From Clostridia bacterium (lineage in GTDB: Bacteria > Bacillota > Clostridia > Oscillospirales > CAG-272), in NCBI GenBank assembly GCA_017453305.1, contig JAFTKJ010000004.1:1-64000 (forward strand): DNA of 64,000 nucleotides, read 5' to 3'. The first letter of the stretch is position 1; each line of letters starts with the position of its first letter. Below, in pieces: positions 33,614-42,397 of this stretch. The position numbers were made by a program, and so were the translations under genes. The notes beneath the pieces were generated by a model. The model saw only the letters and a program-made list of their open reading frames with translations. It was not told the origin of the DNA and did not search any database.

Positions 33614-35169
33614 AAATCTTGACCAAAGTGTTTGCTTTACTGCTGGCACTTCTGATGATCGTGCCCTGCCTTGCAGCTTGCGGCGATACCGGCGCAAGCG
33701 AAACCACCACTGCCGACGACAACAATCAGAACCCCGGCGAGAATCCGGAGGACACAACAAAAAAAGATCCCGATTACCTTGAGCCCGTGGATTTAAGAAA
33801 CCCCGATGGAAGTGAGTACCTTTACAGGGCGTACGTTCGCTCCAAGGAAACGTTCAACCGTGGATTTTGGTGTGAGGATTTTTGGGTGGCGGAAACCAGC
33901 GAGGATGCTCTTTCCTTTGCCGTCTATTCCAGAAACCAAAGCATTCAGGAAAACTATCACTGCCGTATTGTGCAGGTTGATGCAGGCCCCGATATGTTTG
34001 CAGAATTGAAGGACCAGTACAGCAACTCTCAAAAGTACGATCTGACCATTATCATGGCGCTGTCTGCCGCATCGGCTGCAACCTCCAATCTGCTCAAGGA
34101 CATCAACTCCATGGATTTCGTTGACCTGACGCATCCCTCCTTTGACCAGAACTCAGTCAGAGAGCTTGCTATGGGCGGTAAGCTGTATTATCTAAGCGGA
34201 GATATGAATATTTCTACAATGGATAACACGGCGTCCACCATTGTCAACATAGATCTGTACGAGGATTACGCCGAAGAGATCGTTGACGTGTTCGGTGAGG
34301 ACTACTATGCCGATCCTTATCAGATCGTTACCGAGTATAAGTGGGATATGGATACTCTGCTCACCATTGCGGAAATTGCAAACGTGGACGTTAACAAGTC
34401 GGATGGGGCACTGAACGCAGAAGTCGGTGACACCATTGGTTATTATGAGTATCTCTACACTCCCCTGTATTATTTCTACAGCACGGGTGCGCGCATCACC
34501 ACAAAAGACGAGGATGGATATCTGGAGTTCTCCATCAACAAGGAATTTGAGCACGAGGTTTTCGATTACCTTTATCAGAACTTCAACCGCGTACTCAATC
34601 CTTGGTTGCCCTACCAGAACGGAACCCGTATGAATTACATCAAAACGGGTAAAGTCCTTTTTGTAGACTTTATTCTTTGGGACGTCCGCACGCAGTACTA
34701 CACCGGCGAATACTACAAGTACGGCATTCTTCCCACACCGATGTACGATTTGGGACAGGAAAAATACTATAGCTTGGTTTGCTTCGAGGGTAAGACCGCT
34801 CACCTGTGGGCAATTCCCCAGATGTGCGAGAACGAAACCAATGCGGCGCACATGCTGCAGGCAATGGCAGTCTACTCCGGCATGGAGGACTCCACCATGG
34901 ACGCTTACTATCAAAAGACCATGTACATGACGGTTGCAACCGACAAGGGCTCCCGTGCGTGCATGGATATCATCAGAACCTCAATGGTTTACGATATTGC
35001 AACCATTTATAATTGGGGCGGATTTTCCGAGTTGCTCACTACTTTGGATACGATCGCCAGCAACCCGTATGCTTCCAGAATGAACAACATTGACATCGCC
35101 GAGGAAGAAATGCAGATCACCTTGGAGCAATTCAAGAATCCGCAGTACGTGCCCGACGCGGCAGAATAA
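33610..35169 (+). CDS. Solute-binding lipoprotein, paralog B
   Basis: 519 aa. Lipobox LAAC with Cys24, then the same acidic/Thr linker and an alpha/beta domain closely parallel to paralog A, with identical stretches such as DFWVAETSEDALSFAVYSRN and HLWAIPQMC. AAAGGAG lies nine bases before ATG 33610. The largest differences are in the linker, the loop after SFAVYSRN and the ligand-side region around residues 400-420. Probably arose by tandem duplication of gene plus terminator. Function as a glycan-binding protein is inferred from family shape and neighbours. Confidence 0.8.
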   Translation: MKILTKVFALLLALLMIVPCLAACGDTGASETTTADDNNQNPGENPEDTTKKDPDYLEPVDLRNPDGSEYLYRAYVRSKETFNRGFWCEDFWVAETSEDALSFAVYSRNQSIQENYHCRIVQVDAGPDMFAELKDQYSNSQKYDLTIIMALSAASAATSNLLKDINSMDFVDLTHPSFDQNSVRELAMGGKLYYLSGDMNISTMDNTASTIVNIDLYEDYAEEIVDVFGEDYYADPYQIVTEYKWDMDTLLTIAEIANVDVNKSDGALNAEVGDTIGYYEYLYTPLYYFYSTGARITTKDEDGYLEFSINKEFEHEVFDYLYQNFNRVLNPWLPYQNGTRMNYIKTGKVLFVDFILWDVRTQYYTGEYYKYGILPTPMYDLGQEKYYSLVCFEGKTAHLWAIPQMCENETNAAHMLQAMAVYSGMEDSTMDAYYQKTMYMTVATDKGSRACMDIIRTSMVYDIATIYNWGGFSELLTTLDTIASNPYASRMNNIDIAEEEMQITLEQFKNPQYVPDAAE

Positions 35170-35180
35170 ATAAAAATTCA

Positions 35181-35221
35181 CAGGGACAGAATCTCGGTTT
35201 GGGATTCTGCCCCTGCTTTTT
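35181..35221 (+). terminator. Terminator after lipoprotein B
   Basis: CAGGGACAGAATC (35181-35193) pairs with GATTCTGCCCCTG (35203-35215) with one mismatch, then CTTTTTG. Confidence 0.8.
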
Positions 35222-35222
35222 G

Positions 35223-35438
35223 TTATTCCTCGATCTTGTCAAAGGTCTCGCGTGCACGAAACAGCAGCGAGATGCACCAAATCCCTGCCAAAGCAACAAC
35301 GGTATAAATGATACGGCTCAGAAGAGAGGCTTGTCCGCCGCAGATCCATGCCACGATATCAAATTGAAACAGTCCAATGCTTCCCCAGTTCAAGGCGCCT
35401 ACAATTGTCAGAATCAACGCAATGCGATCCAGTACCAT
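35223..35438 (-). CDS. DUF378 family small membrane protein
   Basis: 71 aa with two membrane segments. The family signature is LTIVGALNWGSIGLFQFDIVAWI, and the second helix is SRIIYTVVALAGIWCISLLF. ATG 35438 has AAAGGAG nine bases upstream; longer in-frame starts have no ribosome site. It converges on the lipoprotein B terminator and diverges from recG. No function is known. Confidence 0.88.
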   Translation of the reverse strand: MVLDRIALILTIVGALNWGSIGLFQFDIVAWICGGQASLLSRIIYTVVALAGIWCISLLFRARETFDKIEE

Positions 35439-35579
35439 GTTCGTTTCTCCTTTGCGTATTTCGGAAGCTGCAATGCTTGTATGGCACGTGCAATTCCGAC
35501 CGCTTTTAGTATGTGTGAATGTGATTGCGTTATGCATGAAAAATGAAAAACATTTTGCGCAAAACAAAATTGCAAAATA

Positions 35580-35608
35580 TTGACAAAAGAATAAAATTAG
35601 GATATAAT
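35580..35608 (+). promoter_or_regulatory. Sigma-A promoter for recG
   Basis: TTGACA (35580-35585), 17 bases, TATAAT (35603-35608), 49 bases before the start. Confidence 0.9.
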
Positions 35609-35657
35609 TAAAGCAACAAACGTTCGATTCGCAGGCGGATCGGGAAAGGGGAGAGAG

Positions 35658-37805
35658 ATGGGAGTCACACGTGAATCCCCCATTACGGTGCTTGGTGGCG
35701 TGGGACGCGTCAAAGCTGAGCATTACGCCAAAATGGGTATTTACACGCTGGGAGATTTGATTTTGCACTATCCGCGCGCATACGAGAATCGCGGAGATAT
35801 CGTCACGCTGGAACAGGCGCGTCCCGACGGCAAGAGCGCCTTGATTCTGACGGTAGCAACCGAAGCGCGTGTGGTACGTCTGCGCTCTCACAAATCTTTT
35901 TTAAAGTTCCGTGCCTTTGACGACAGCGGCTCCTGCGAGATCGTTTATTTCAATCAGGATTATTTAAAATCGCAATTTTGCATTGGCTCTATCTACCGCT
36001 TTTTCGGCAAGGTGGAGCGCAAGGGCGGCAAATACAGCATGTCCTCACCCGTGGCAGAGCCGTGGACGCCGACGGCGGAGCTTCCTCCCTTGTGGGCGGT
36101 TTACCGCATGACGGAAGGCATTACGCCAAAGCAGATCGCAAAGGACGTCAGCGCGGCGCTGGAGCTGTTGGCAGCCGATGCTGCGGATCCTTTACCTGCA
36201 TCGTTGTTGCAACGCCGCTCACTTTGCACGCTCTCCTATGCAGAGCGCAACATTCACAAGCCCTCATCGTGGGAGGCACTTGCCGCCGCGCGCAGACGCT
36301 TGGTGTACGATGAGTTTTTCTGCTTTTCTCTCGGTGCGGCACTCACGCATCGAAAGGAAAAGACCCTGGGTGCGCCCGCATGCCAAAACGGAGACGTTAC
36401 GCCGCTCTTACGTACGCTTCCATACGAGCTGACGGGGGCACAGAAGCGCGCGATCGACAGTATTCGTGCAGACATGCAAAAGAACGTGCCGATGAGCCGT
36501 ATTCTGGTGGGCGACGTTGGATGCGGAAAGACGGTTTGCGCGGCGGCGGCAATGCTGATTGCGGTACAAAACGGACGCCAGGCGGTGCTGATGGTACCCA
36601 CCGAGATTCTGGCACGCCAGCACTACAGCGACCTTGAACCGATATTTGCCTCTATGGGCTACTCCTGCGCACTTTTGATCGGTGCTACTCCTGCAGCGGA
36701 AAAGCGGCGGATCAAGGCGTCTCTTGCAAGTCACGACCCTTTGGCGCGCCTGCAGATCGTCATCGGAACACACGCGCTGCTGTCGGAGGGGGTGGAGTTC
36801 TCCGCTCCCGGCTTGATCGTTACCGACGAGCAGCACCGTTTTGGCGCACGTCAGCGCGCAAAGCTTGCCGAAAAGAACGCACGTGCGCATCTTCTGGTCA
36901 TGAGTGCCACGCCCATTCCGCGTTCGCTGGCCCTGGTGCTTTACGGAGAATTGGATATTTCAAAAATTGACGAGATGCCTCCGGGGCGTCAAAGGGTAGA
37001 CACCTTTGTGGTGGACGAGTCCTATCGCGCGCGCCTGAACGGGTTCATTCAAAAGCAGATCGACGGTGGAGGGCAGGTGTACGTGGTTTGCCCCGCCGTT
37101 GAGGAGCAAGAGGAGGTCGCGCCCGAGGAGATCATGCTCTCACAGATCGGTGACGGAGGTGAAATGCGTGAGGAAAAGCCACCTTTGAAGGCGGCGGTTG
37201 CCTACGCCGAAGAGCTGCAAAAGAGCTTTCCGCACCTGCGCGTTGCCTTTTTGCACGGTAAAATGAAGAGTGCAGAAAAGGAATTCGTTATGCAGAATTT
37301 TGCTAACGGAGAGGTGCAGATCCTTGTTTCCACCACGGTCATCGAGGTTGGCGTCAACGTTCCGAATGCGTGCTTGATGATTGTTGAAAACGCCGAACGC
37401 TTCGGACTTTCTCAATTGCATCAGTTGCGCGGACGCGTTGGCAGAGGTAAGCGAAAGTCCTATTGTATTCTGGTCATGGGTGGGGACGGAACGAGTGTAT
37501 CGCAGACCTCCAAGCAACGCCTTGAGGTCATGCGCACCACTTACGACGGCTATCTCATTGCCGAGCAGGACCTGGCACAGCGCGGTCCGGGCGATTTTCT
37601 TGCCGCGGCAAATGACGATACCGTGCGGCAGAGCGGAGGTCTTACTTTCCGCTTGGCGGATGCGGGCGAGGACGTGACGCTGTTGCAGGAGGCGACCGAG
37701 GATGCACGGGCGCTGCTGAGCGAGGATGCGACGCTTGCCGACCATCCACGGCTTTTGGAGCACGTTCAAAATACCTTCCATCTCGAAAACGGGCTTATCA
37801 GCTGA
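35658..37805 (+). CDS. recG: ATP-dependent DNA helicase RecG
   Basis: 715 aa. RecG remodels stalled forks and branched DNA. The N-terminal wedge/OB region (about residues 10-140: GVGRVKAEHYAKMGIYTLGDLILHYP) precedes the superfamily 2 core with GDVGCGKT near residue 284, the DEQH box in VTDEQHRFGARQR near 387, MSATPIPRSLAL near 415, and GRVGRGKRKSYCIL in motif VI near 593. The C-terminal TRG motif region reads RGPGDFL. Length is slightly over the average. AAAGGGGAG precedes ATG 35658. Confidence 0.96.
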   Translation: MGVTRESPITVLGGVGRVKAEHYAKMGIYTLGDLILHYPRAYENRGDIVTLEQARPDGKSALILTVATEARVVRLRSHKSFLKFRAFDDSGSCEIVYFNQDYLKSQFCIGSIYRFFGKVERKGGKYSMSSPVAEPWTPTAELPPLWAVYRMTEGITPKQIAKDVSAALELLAADAADPLPASLLQRRSLCTLSYAERNIHKPSSWEALAAARRRLVYDEFFCFSLGAALTHRKEKTLGAPACQNGDVTPLLRTLPYELTGAQKRAIDSIRADMQKNVPMSRILVGDVGCGKTVCAAAAMLIAVQNGRQAVLMVPTEILARQHYSDLEPIFASMGYSCALLIGATPAAEKRRIKASLASHDPLARLQIVIGTHALLSEGVEFSAPGLIVTDEQHRFGARQRAKLAEKNARAHLLVMSATPIPRSLALVLYGELDISKIDEMPPGRQRVDTFVVDESYRARLNGFIQKQIDGGGQVYVVCPAVEEQEEVAPEEIMLSQIGDGGEMREEKPPLKAAVAYAEELQKSFPHLRVAFLHGKMKSAEKEFVMQNFANGEVQILVSTTVIEVGVNVPNACLMIVENAERFGLSQLHQLRGRVGRGKRKSYCILVMGGDGTSVSQTSKQRLEVMRTTYDGYLIAEQDLAQRGPGDFLAAANDDTVRQSGGLTFRLADAGEDVTLLQEATEDARALLSEDATLADHPRLLEHVQNTFHLENGLIS

Positions 37806-37845
37806 TTCTCTGTGTAGGATATTCCCATTTCGCAGAATTTTTATA

Positions 37846-37874
37846 TTGACAACCAAGCGAAAATATGTCATAAT
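37846..37874 (+). promoter_or_regulatory. Sigma-A promoter for the GH2 gene
   Basis: TTGACA (37846-37851), 17 bases, CATAAT (37869-37874), 48 bases before the start. Confidence 0.85.
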
Positions 37875-37922
37875 ATTCTTGGAAACTTATTTTTAATTCC
37901 GATAAACAGAAAGGATATTGTT

Positions 37923-40900
37923 ATGCTTGAATTTCTTTATCACGAGTCGCCAAAGCATTTGCACGTAGGCTGTGAAAAACCGCACGCGTATTTTATTCCG
38001 TATCAAAGCGACGCTGCGGCAGAGACCTGCAATCGCGCAAATTCCGATTCTTTCCTCTCTCTTTGCGGTGAGTGGAGCTTCCGCTATTACGATGCGCTCT
38101 ACAAGGTGCCGGATTTCACCGCAGCTGATTGGGTGCCGTACGAGGGGGATCGCTTAAACGTCCCCATGAGCTGGCAGCTGGCGCTGGGACGCGGTTATGA
38201 TACGCCGCACTATACCAACATCGAATATCCTTTTCCGGTCGATCCGCCCTACGTCCCCGTGGATAACCCTTGCGGACTTTACGAGAGAAGCTTTGAAATT
38301 GACGGCACAACCCTTGCCCAAAAGCAGATCCGCATCGTATTTGAGGGCGTGGATTCCTGCTTCTATCTCTACGTCAACGGCAAGTTTGCGGCGTACAGCC
38401 AGGTCAGCCACATGACCAGCGAGATCGTACTCAACGACTATCTGACCGAAGGCACCAACCGCCTGCAGGTGCTGGTGCTCAAGTGGAGTGACGGCTCCTA
38501 TCTGGAGGATCAGGACAAGATCCGCTCCTCCGGTATCTTCCGCGAGGTCTATCTGCTCCTGCGTGACCGCGTGCACGTAGAGGATATTTACGTGCGCCCC
38601 ACCTTGAACGACGATTTTTCCAAGGCGACCGTGCAAACGGAGCTGGAGCTGAACGGAAATGCCGACGTTGCCTACCGCCTGATCTCGCCCGATGGAGCCG
38701 AGGTGGCAAGCGGCGTTTGCCATGTGGATGGCAAGGGAGGCTTTTCCATTGACGTGGATGCTCCCGTGCTTTGGAATGACGAGCAGCCTGCGCTGTACCG
38801 TTTGTACCTTACCTGCGGTGAGGAGCACATCATGCAAGAGGTGGGTCTGCGCCGCTACGAGGTGATCGGCAAGGTCCTCTACGTCAACGGCAAAAAGGTC
38901 AAGGGTAAGGGCGTTAACCGTCACGACAGCCACCCCTACCTCGGTGGAGCTACTCCTATGGATCATATGCTCCGCGACCTTTACATCATCAAAGCACATA
39001 ACGTCAACATGATCCGTACCAGTCACTATCCCAACGATCCGCGCTTTTTGGAGCTGTGTGACCGTCTCGGCTTTTACGTATGCGACGAGGCAGATATCGA
39101 AACGCACGGCTTTGGCGGCGACGTTGGCAACTGGGATCAGTTGACCGATAGCCCCGAATGGACCGAGGCATATCTTGACCGCGCCGAGCGCATGATGGAG
39201 CGCGATAAGAACCGCGCCTGTGTTTTGATGTGGTCGGTGGGTAACGAGAGTGGCGTTGGTCAAAACCATCGCCACATGGCAGATTATTTTCACAAGCGCA
39301 TGCCCGGATGCATCGTGCACAGCGAGGATGCATCGCGCCGCGCCATTCGCCGCCGCTATGATGAGGCTGACCCCGCCGTGCGCAAAAAGATGCCCATCAC
39401 TGTGGACTACGTGGATATCGACAGCCGTATGTATCCGCATGCCGATGATATCGTAAAGGATTATCTTACCAATCCTATGATGGAAAAGCCCTTCTTCCTT
39501 TGCGAATACTCGCACGCCATGGGTAACGGCCCCGGGGATCTGGAAAAATATTGGCAGACCATCTATCGCTACGACAGCTTCTTCGGCGGTTGCGTATGGG
39601 AGCTGCTGGATCATTCGGTCGACATCGGAGAGGTTGGCAATCCGAAGTTCATCTACGGCGGTGATATGGGCAACCATCCGCACTCGGGTGAGTTCTGCGT
39701 GGACGGCTTGCTGTATCCCGATCGCCGTCCTCACACGGGACTGCTGGAATTGAAGCAGGTGCTCCGCCCCTGCCGCATGACGGCGTTTGATCCCGAAAAG
39801 GGCACGGTCACCCTGCATAACCTGCGTTATTTTAAGTCACTTTCCGACCTGGATCTGTATTGGACAGTGGAGCGCAACGGTCGCGTGGTTCGTCAGGGAC
39901 GCATCACCGAACTGAACATCGCACCTCAGCATCACCGCACGTATGCACTCAAGCTGGGAGATCTCGCTACGCTGGACGGCTTCTGCTACCTCAACCTTTA
40001 TTTCCGCTCCAACGAGGCAACCGCATGGGCGGATGCGGGATATGAGGTCGGCTTTGAGCAGGTAGAACTGGATTGCGCCGCAATGGCTCCTGCCGCACGT
40101 GCTCCTATGAAGCAACGCTTCAGTGCCACCAACCGCACCAACGAGATCGTCATCCATGACGGCGACCATATCTATACCATCGACCGCGTACACGGCTTGC
40201 TTTCCTCTATGATCGGCAACGGCAAGGAGCTTTTGGCTTCCCCCGTGGTGCCCACCATCTGGCGCGCGCCTACCGATAATGACCGCAACGTCAAAAATGA
40301 GTGGTTCGCAAGCTTTTATCATCGCATGGCGGTCAAGTGCTATTCCTGCACGCTGACTGACGTAACCGAAAATGAGATCCGCGTGGTAGCCGTTCTTTCG
40401 ATGGGAGCCTCCGCAAAGCGTCCGCTGATCAAGCTTGACGTTACGTACGTCTTTACGCGCGGCGAGGGCGTTGTGCTGGATATGAACGTTAAGGTGGAAA
40501 AGGAAAAGGCGTTCCTGCCTCGCTTTGGTGTGGAATTCAAGATGCCCGCAGATTGCGAGCAACTGGCATACTTCGGACGCGGCCCCGTTGAGTCCTATCT
40601 TGATAAGAAGAATGCATCCCGTGTCAGCCGCTATTCCACAAGCGTCACCGAGCACTTTGAGCACTATGTACATCCGCAGGAGAACATGGCGCATACCGAA
40701 ACGCGCTGGGTAGAGGTCTCCAACCGCGCAGGTCAGGGCTTGCTTGCCACCAACACCGAGGCATCCAAGTCCTTCAGCTTCAACTGCTCGCACTTTACTA
40801 CCAAGCAGCTGACCGAGGCCGCACATGACTTTGAATTGCAGCCCCTTGCCGAAACCGTGGTGCATCTCGATTATCGCCACAGCGGCATCGGCTCCAATTC

Positions 40901-41018
40901 CTGCGGCCCTCAGCTGGATCCCGAATTGCGCCTGAACGAAACCGAGTTCCGCTTTGCCGTACGTCTGTTGCCCACACTGATCAACAACGTATGTCCCTTT
41001 GAAAAGCTGGTAAAGTAA
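37923..41018 (+). CDS. lacZ: Beta-galactosidase (GH2, LacZ type)
   Basis: 1031 aa, the full length of LacZ-type enzymes. Domains in order: jelly-roll sugar-binding (about 1-220), immunoglobulin-like (220-315), TIM barrel (315-610), a second immunoglobulin-like domain and the large C-terminal beta-sandwich (720-1031). Acid/base Glu is in WSVGNESGVGQNH near residue 441 and the nucleophile Glu in FFLCEYSHAMGNGPGDL near 527. It has no signal peptide, so acts in the cytoplasm on imported beta-galactosides. AAAGGA precedes the ATG. It has its own promoter and terminator. Confidence 0.95.
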   Translation: MLEFLYHESPKHLHVGCEKPHAYFIPYQSDAAAETCNRANSDSFLSLCGEWSFRYYDALYKVPDFTAADWVPYEGDRLNVPMSWQLALGRGYDTPHYTNIEYPFPVDPPYVPVDNPCGLYERSFEIDGTTLAQKQIRIVFEGVDSCFYLYVNGKFAAYSQVSHMTSEIVLNDYLTEGTNRLQVLVLKWSDGSYLEDQDKIRSSGIFREVYLLLRDRVHVEDIYVRPTLNDDFSKATVQTELELNGNADVAYRLISPDGAEVASGVCHVDGKGGFSIDVDAPVLWNDEQPALYRLYLTCGEEHIMQEVGLRRYEVIGKVLYVNGKKVKGKGVNRHDSHPYLGGATPMDHMLRDLYIIKAHNVNMIRTSHYPNDPRFLELCDRLGFYVCDEADIETHGFGGDVGNWDQLTDSPEWTEAYLDRAERMMERDKNRACVLMWSVGNESGVGQNHRHMADYFHKRMPGCIVHSEDASRRAIRRRYDEADPAVRKKMPITVDYVDIDSRMYPHADDIVKDYLTNPMMEKPFFLCEYSHAMGNGPGDLEKYWQTIYRYDSFFGGCVWELLDHSVDIGEVGNPKFIYGGDMGNHPHSGEFCVDGLLYPDRRPHTGLLELKQVLRPCRMTAFDPEKGTVTLHNLRYFKSLSDLDLYWTVERNGRVVRQGRITELNIAPQHHRTYALKLGDLATLDGFCYLNLYFRSNEATAWADAGYEVGFEQVELDCAAMAPAARAPMKQRFSATNRTNEIVIHDGDHIYTIDRVHGLLSSMIGNGKELLASPVVPTIWRAPTDNDRNVKNEWFASFYHRMAVKCYSCTLTDVTENEIRVVAVLSMGASAKRPLIKLDVTYVFTRGEGVVLDMNVKVEKEKAFLPRFGVEFKMPADCEQLAYFGRGPVESYLDKKNASRVSRYSTSVTEHFEHYVHPQENMAHTETRWVEVSNRAGQGLLATNTEASKSFSFNCSHFTTKQLTEAAHDFELQPLAETVVHLDYRHSGIGSNSCGPQLDPELRLNETEFRFAVRLLPTLINNVCPFEKLVK

Positions 41019-41042
41019 TATAAAACCCTTTTGAACCAAAAT

Positions 41043-41090
41043 CAAGGGCAGATCCCACCGCTTTGTGTGAGGTCTGCCCTTGGCGTTTTT
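41043..41090 (+). terminator. Terminator after lacZ
   Basis: CAAGGGCAGA (41043-41052) pairs with TCTGCCCTTG (41073-41082), with a further CCCAC/GTGAG extension, then GCGTTTTT. Confidence 0.85.
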
Positions 41091-41109
41091 GAAAGTTTGA
41101 TGAATGTCC

Positions 41110-41138
41110 TTGACATCCAACGCAAAGTAAGGTATAAT
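41110..41138 (+). promoter_or_regulatory. Sigma-A promoter for the rodA/ftsW gene
   Basis: TTGACA (41110-41115), 17 bases, TATAAT (41133-41138), 38 bases before the start. Confidence 0.9.
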
Positions 41139-41176
41139 AAAAGTAAGATTCTTGTAGAAAAAGGGAAGGAGGAGCC

Positions 41177-42349
41177 ATGGAACGGCTGAAAGGAATTGTT
41201 AAAGAAGCAATTTTGAATATCGATCCCGTTTTGTTTGTATGTGCCACGCTCCTATCTCTTATCAGTATTATCACGGTTTGGGGAGCGGCAGATAACTTTG
41301 GTATGTCCAAGCTCCGCATGCAGATCTTTATCTCGGTAGTCGGCGTGTTTGCCACGGTCGCGGTGGCGTATTTTGATTATCACACTATTGTTGAAAAGCT
41401 TTGGAAGTATATGCTGGCAGGCTCGGTCCTTTTGCTGGTGCTGACGCTGATTGTGGGAAGCTCGGGGGAGAACATGGAGACTTCCAACAAAAGCTGGCTC
41501 GTCATCCCCTTTGTTGGCATTATGATCCAACCCTCGGAGTTTGTCAAGTTTGCCTTCATTTGTACCTTTTCCAAGCACCTGTTTTCGGTGCGTGACCATA
41601 TCAACCGTCCCCTCACGGTACTTTTTTTGGCGGCGCACGCCCTGCTTGTCGTTGCCCCTATCCTCTTGTCGGGCGACCTTGGCGTTGCGCTGATCTATCT
41701 TTCCATCATTGCCATCATGCTCTTTTGCGCGGGGCTGCACCCTTTGTATTTTGTCGGCGTGGCAGTTCTTGCGGTGATCCTTTCCCCCTTTTTGTGGGAG
41801 ATGCTTGCCCATTATCAGCAAATGCGCATCATCGTGGGCTTTAACCCGGAGGCATATCCCGACTCTCAATACAGCTGGCAGCCCCTGCTCAGTAAGGAAG
41901 CGATTGCCGCAGGAGGCTTGTTTGGTAACGGTGTGTTTGGGGGAGAGCACTACGAAGCACTTGCCGCCTCGCATACCGACTTTATCTACGCCACCGTGTG
42001 CGAAAAATTCGGCTTTTTGGGCGGCGCGGCGGTTATTATGATTTTCATCGTCATGGTCGTACGCATCTTTATGATCGCGCGGACAGCGAGTCGATCCGAT
42101 TGCGGCGGCTTGATCTGTGTGGGCGTGGGAGGCATGCTGATCGTGCAGATCCTTTTGAACGTCGGCATGTGCTTTGCCATGCTGCCCGTGATTGGTATCA
42201 CCCTGCCGTTCCTCTCCTGCGGCGGCTCTTCCATGCTTTCTTTGTTTATGATGATGGGGCTCTTGCACAACGTGTATAGCCACTCGTCTGCGGTGCGTGA
42301 ATACGAAAAAGAAGATACATTTGACATTGACAGCTCGTTGTTGCAGTAA
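41177..42349 (+). CDS. FtsW/RodA/SpoVE family peptidoglycan polymerase
   Basis: 390 aa, about ten membrane helices. SEDS proteins polymerise lipid II into glycan strands with a class B PBP. Family landmarks are IMIQPSEFVKFAFI near residue 115, SGDLGVALIY near 168 with the catalytic Asp, HTDFIYATVCEKFGFLGG near 263, and PVIGITLPFLSCGGSSML near 337. It more closely resembles RodA than FtsW in length and lack of extensions, but the sequence does not settle which. GGAAGGAGG precedes the ATG. No PBP gene is adjacent. Confidence 0.9.
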   Translation: MERLKGIVKEAILNIDPVLFVCATLLSLISIITVWGAADNFGMSKLRMQIFISVVGVFATVAVAYFDYHTIVEKLWKYMLAGSVLLLVLTLIVGSSGENMETSNKSWLVIPFVGIMIQPSEFVKFAFICTFSKHLFSVRDHINRPLTVLFLAAHALLVVAPILLSGDLGVALIYLSIIAIMLFCAGLHPLYFVGVAVLAVILSPFLWEMLAHYQQMRIIVGFNPEAYPDSQYSWQPLLSKEAIAAGGLFGNGVFGGEHYEALAASHTDFIYATVCEKFGFLGGAAVIMIFIVMVVRIFMIARTASRSDCGGLICVGVGGMLIVQILLNVGMCFAMLPVIGITLPFLSCGGSSMLSLFMMMGLLHNVYSHSSAVREYEKEDTFDIDSSLLQ

Positions 42350-42397
42350 CGATTGAATTGTAATTTCTATCAAGAAACCAAGGAGTGCGTTGGAAAT

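Noticed and set aside
31744..35169. A complete ABC sugar-uptake operon
   Set aside because: Two binding lipoproteins are present but no permease or ATPase gene is on either side.
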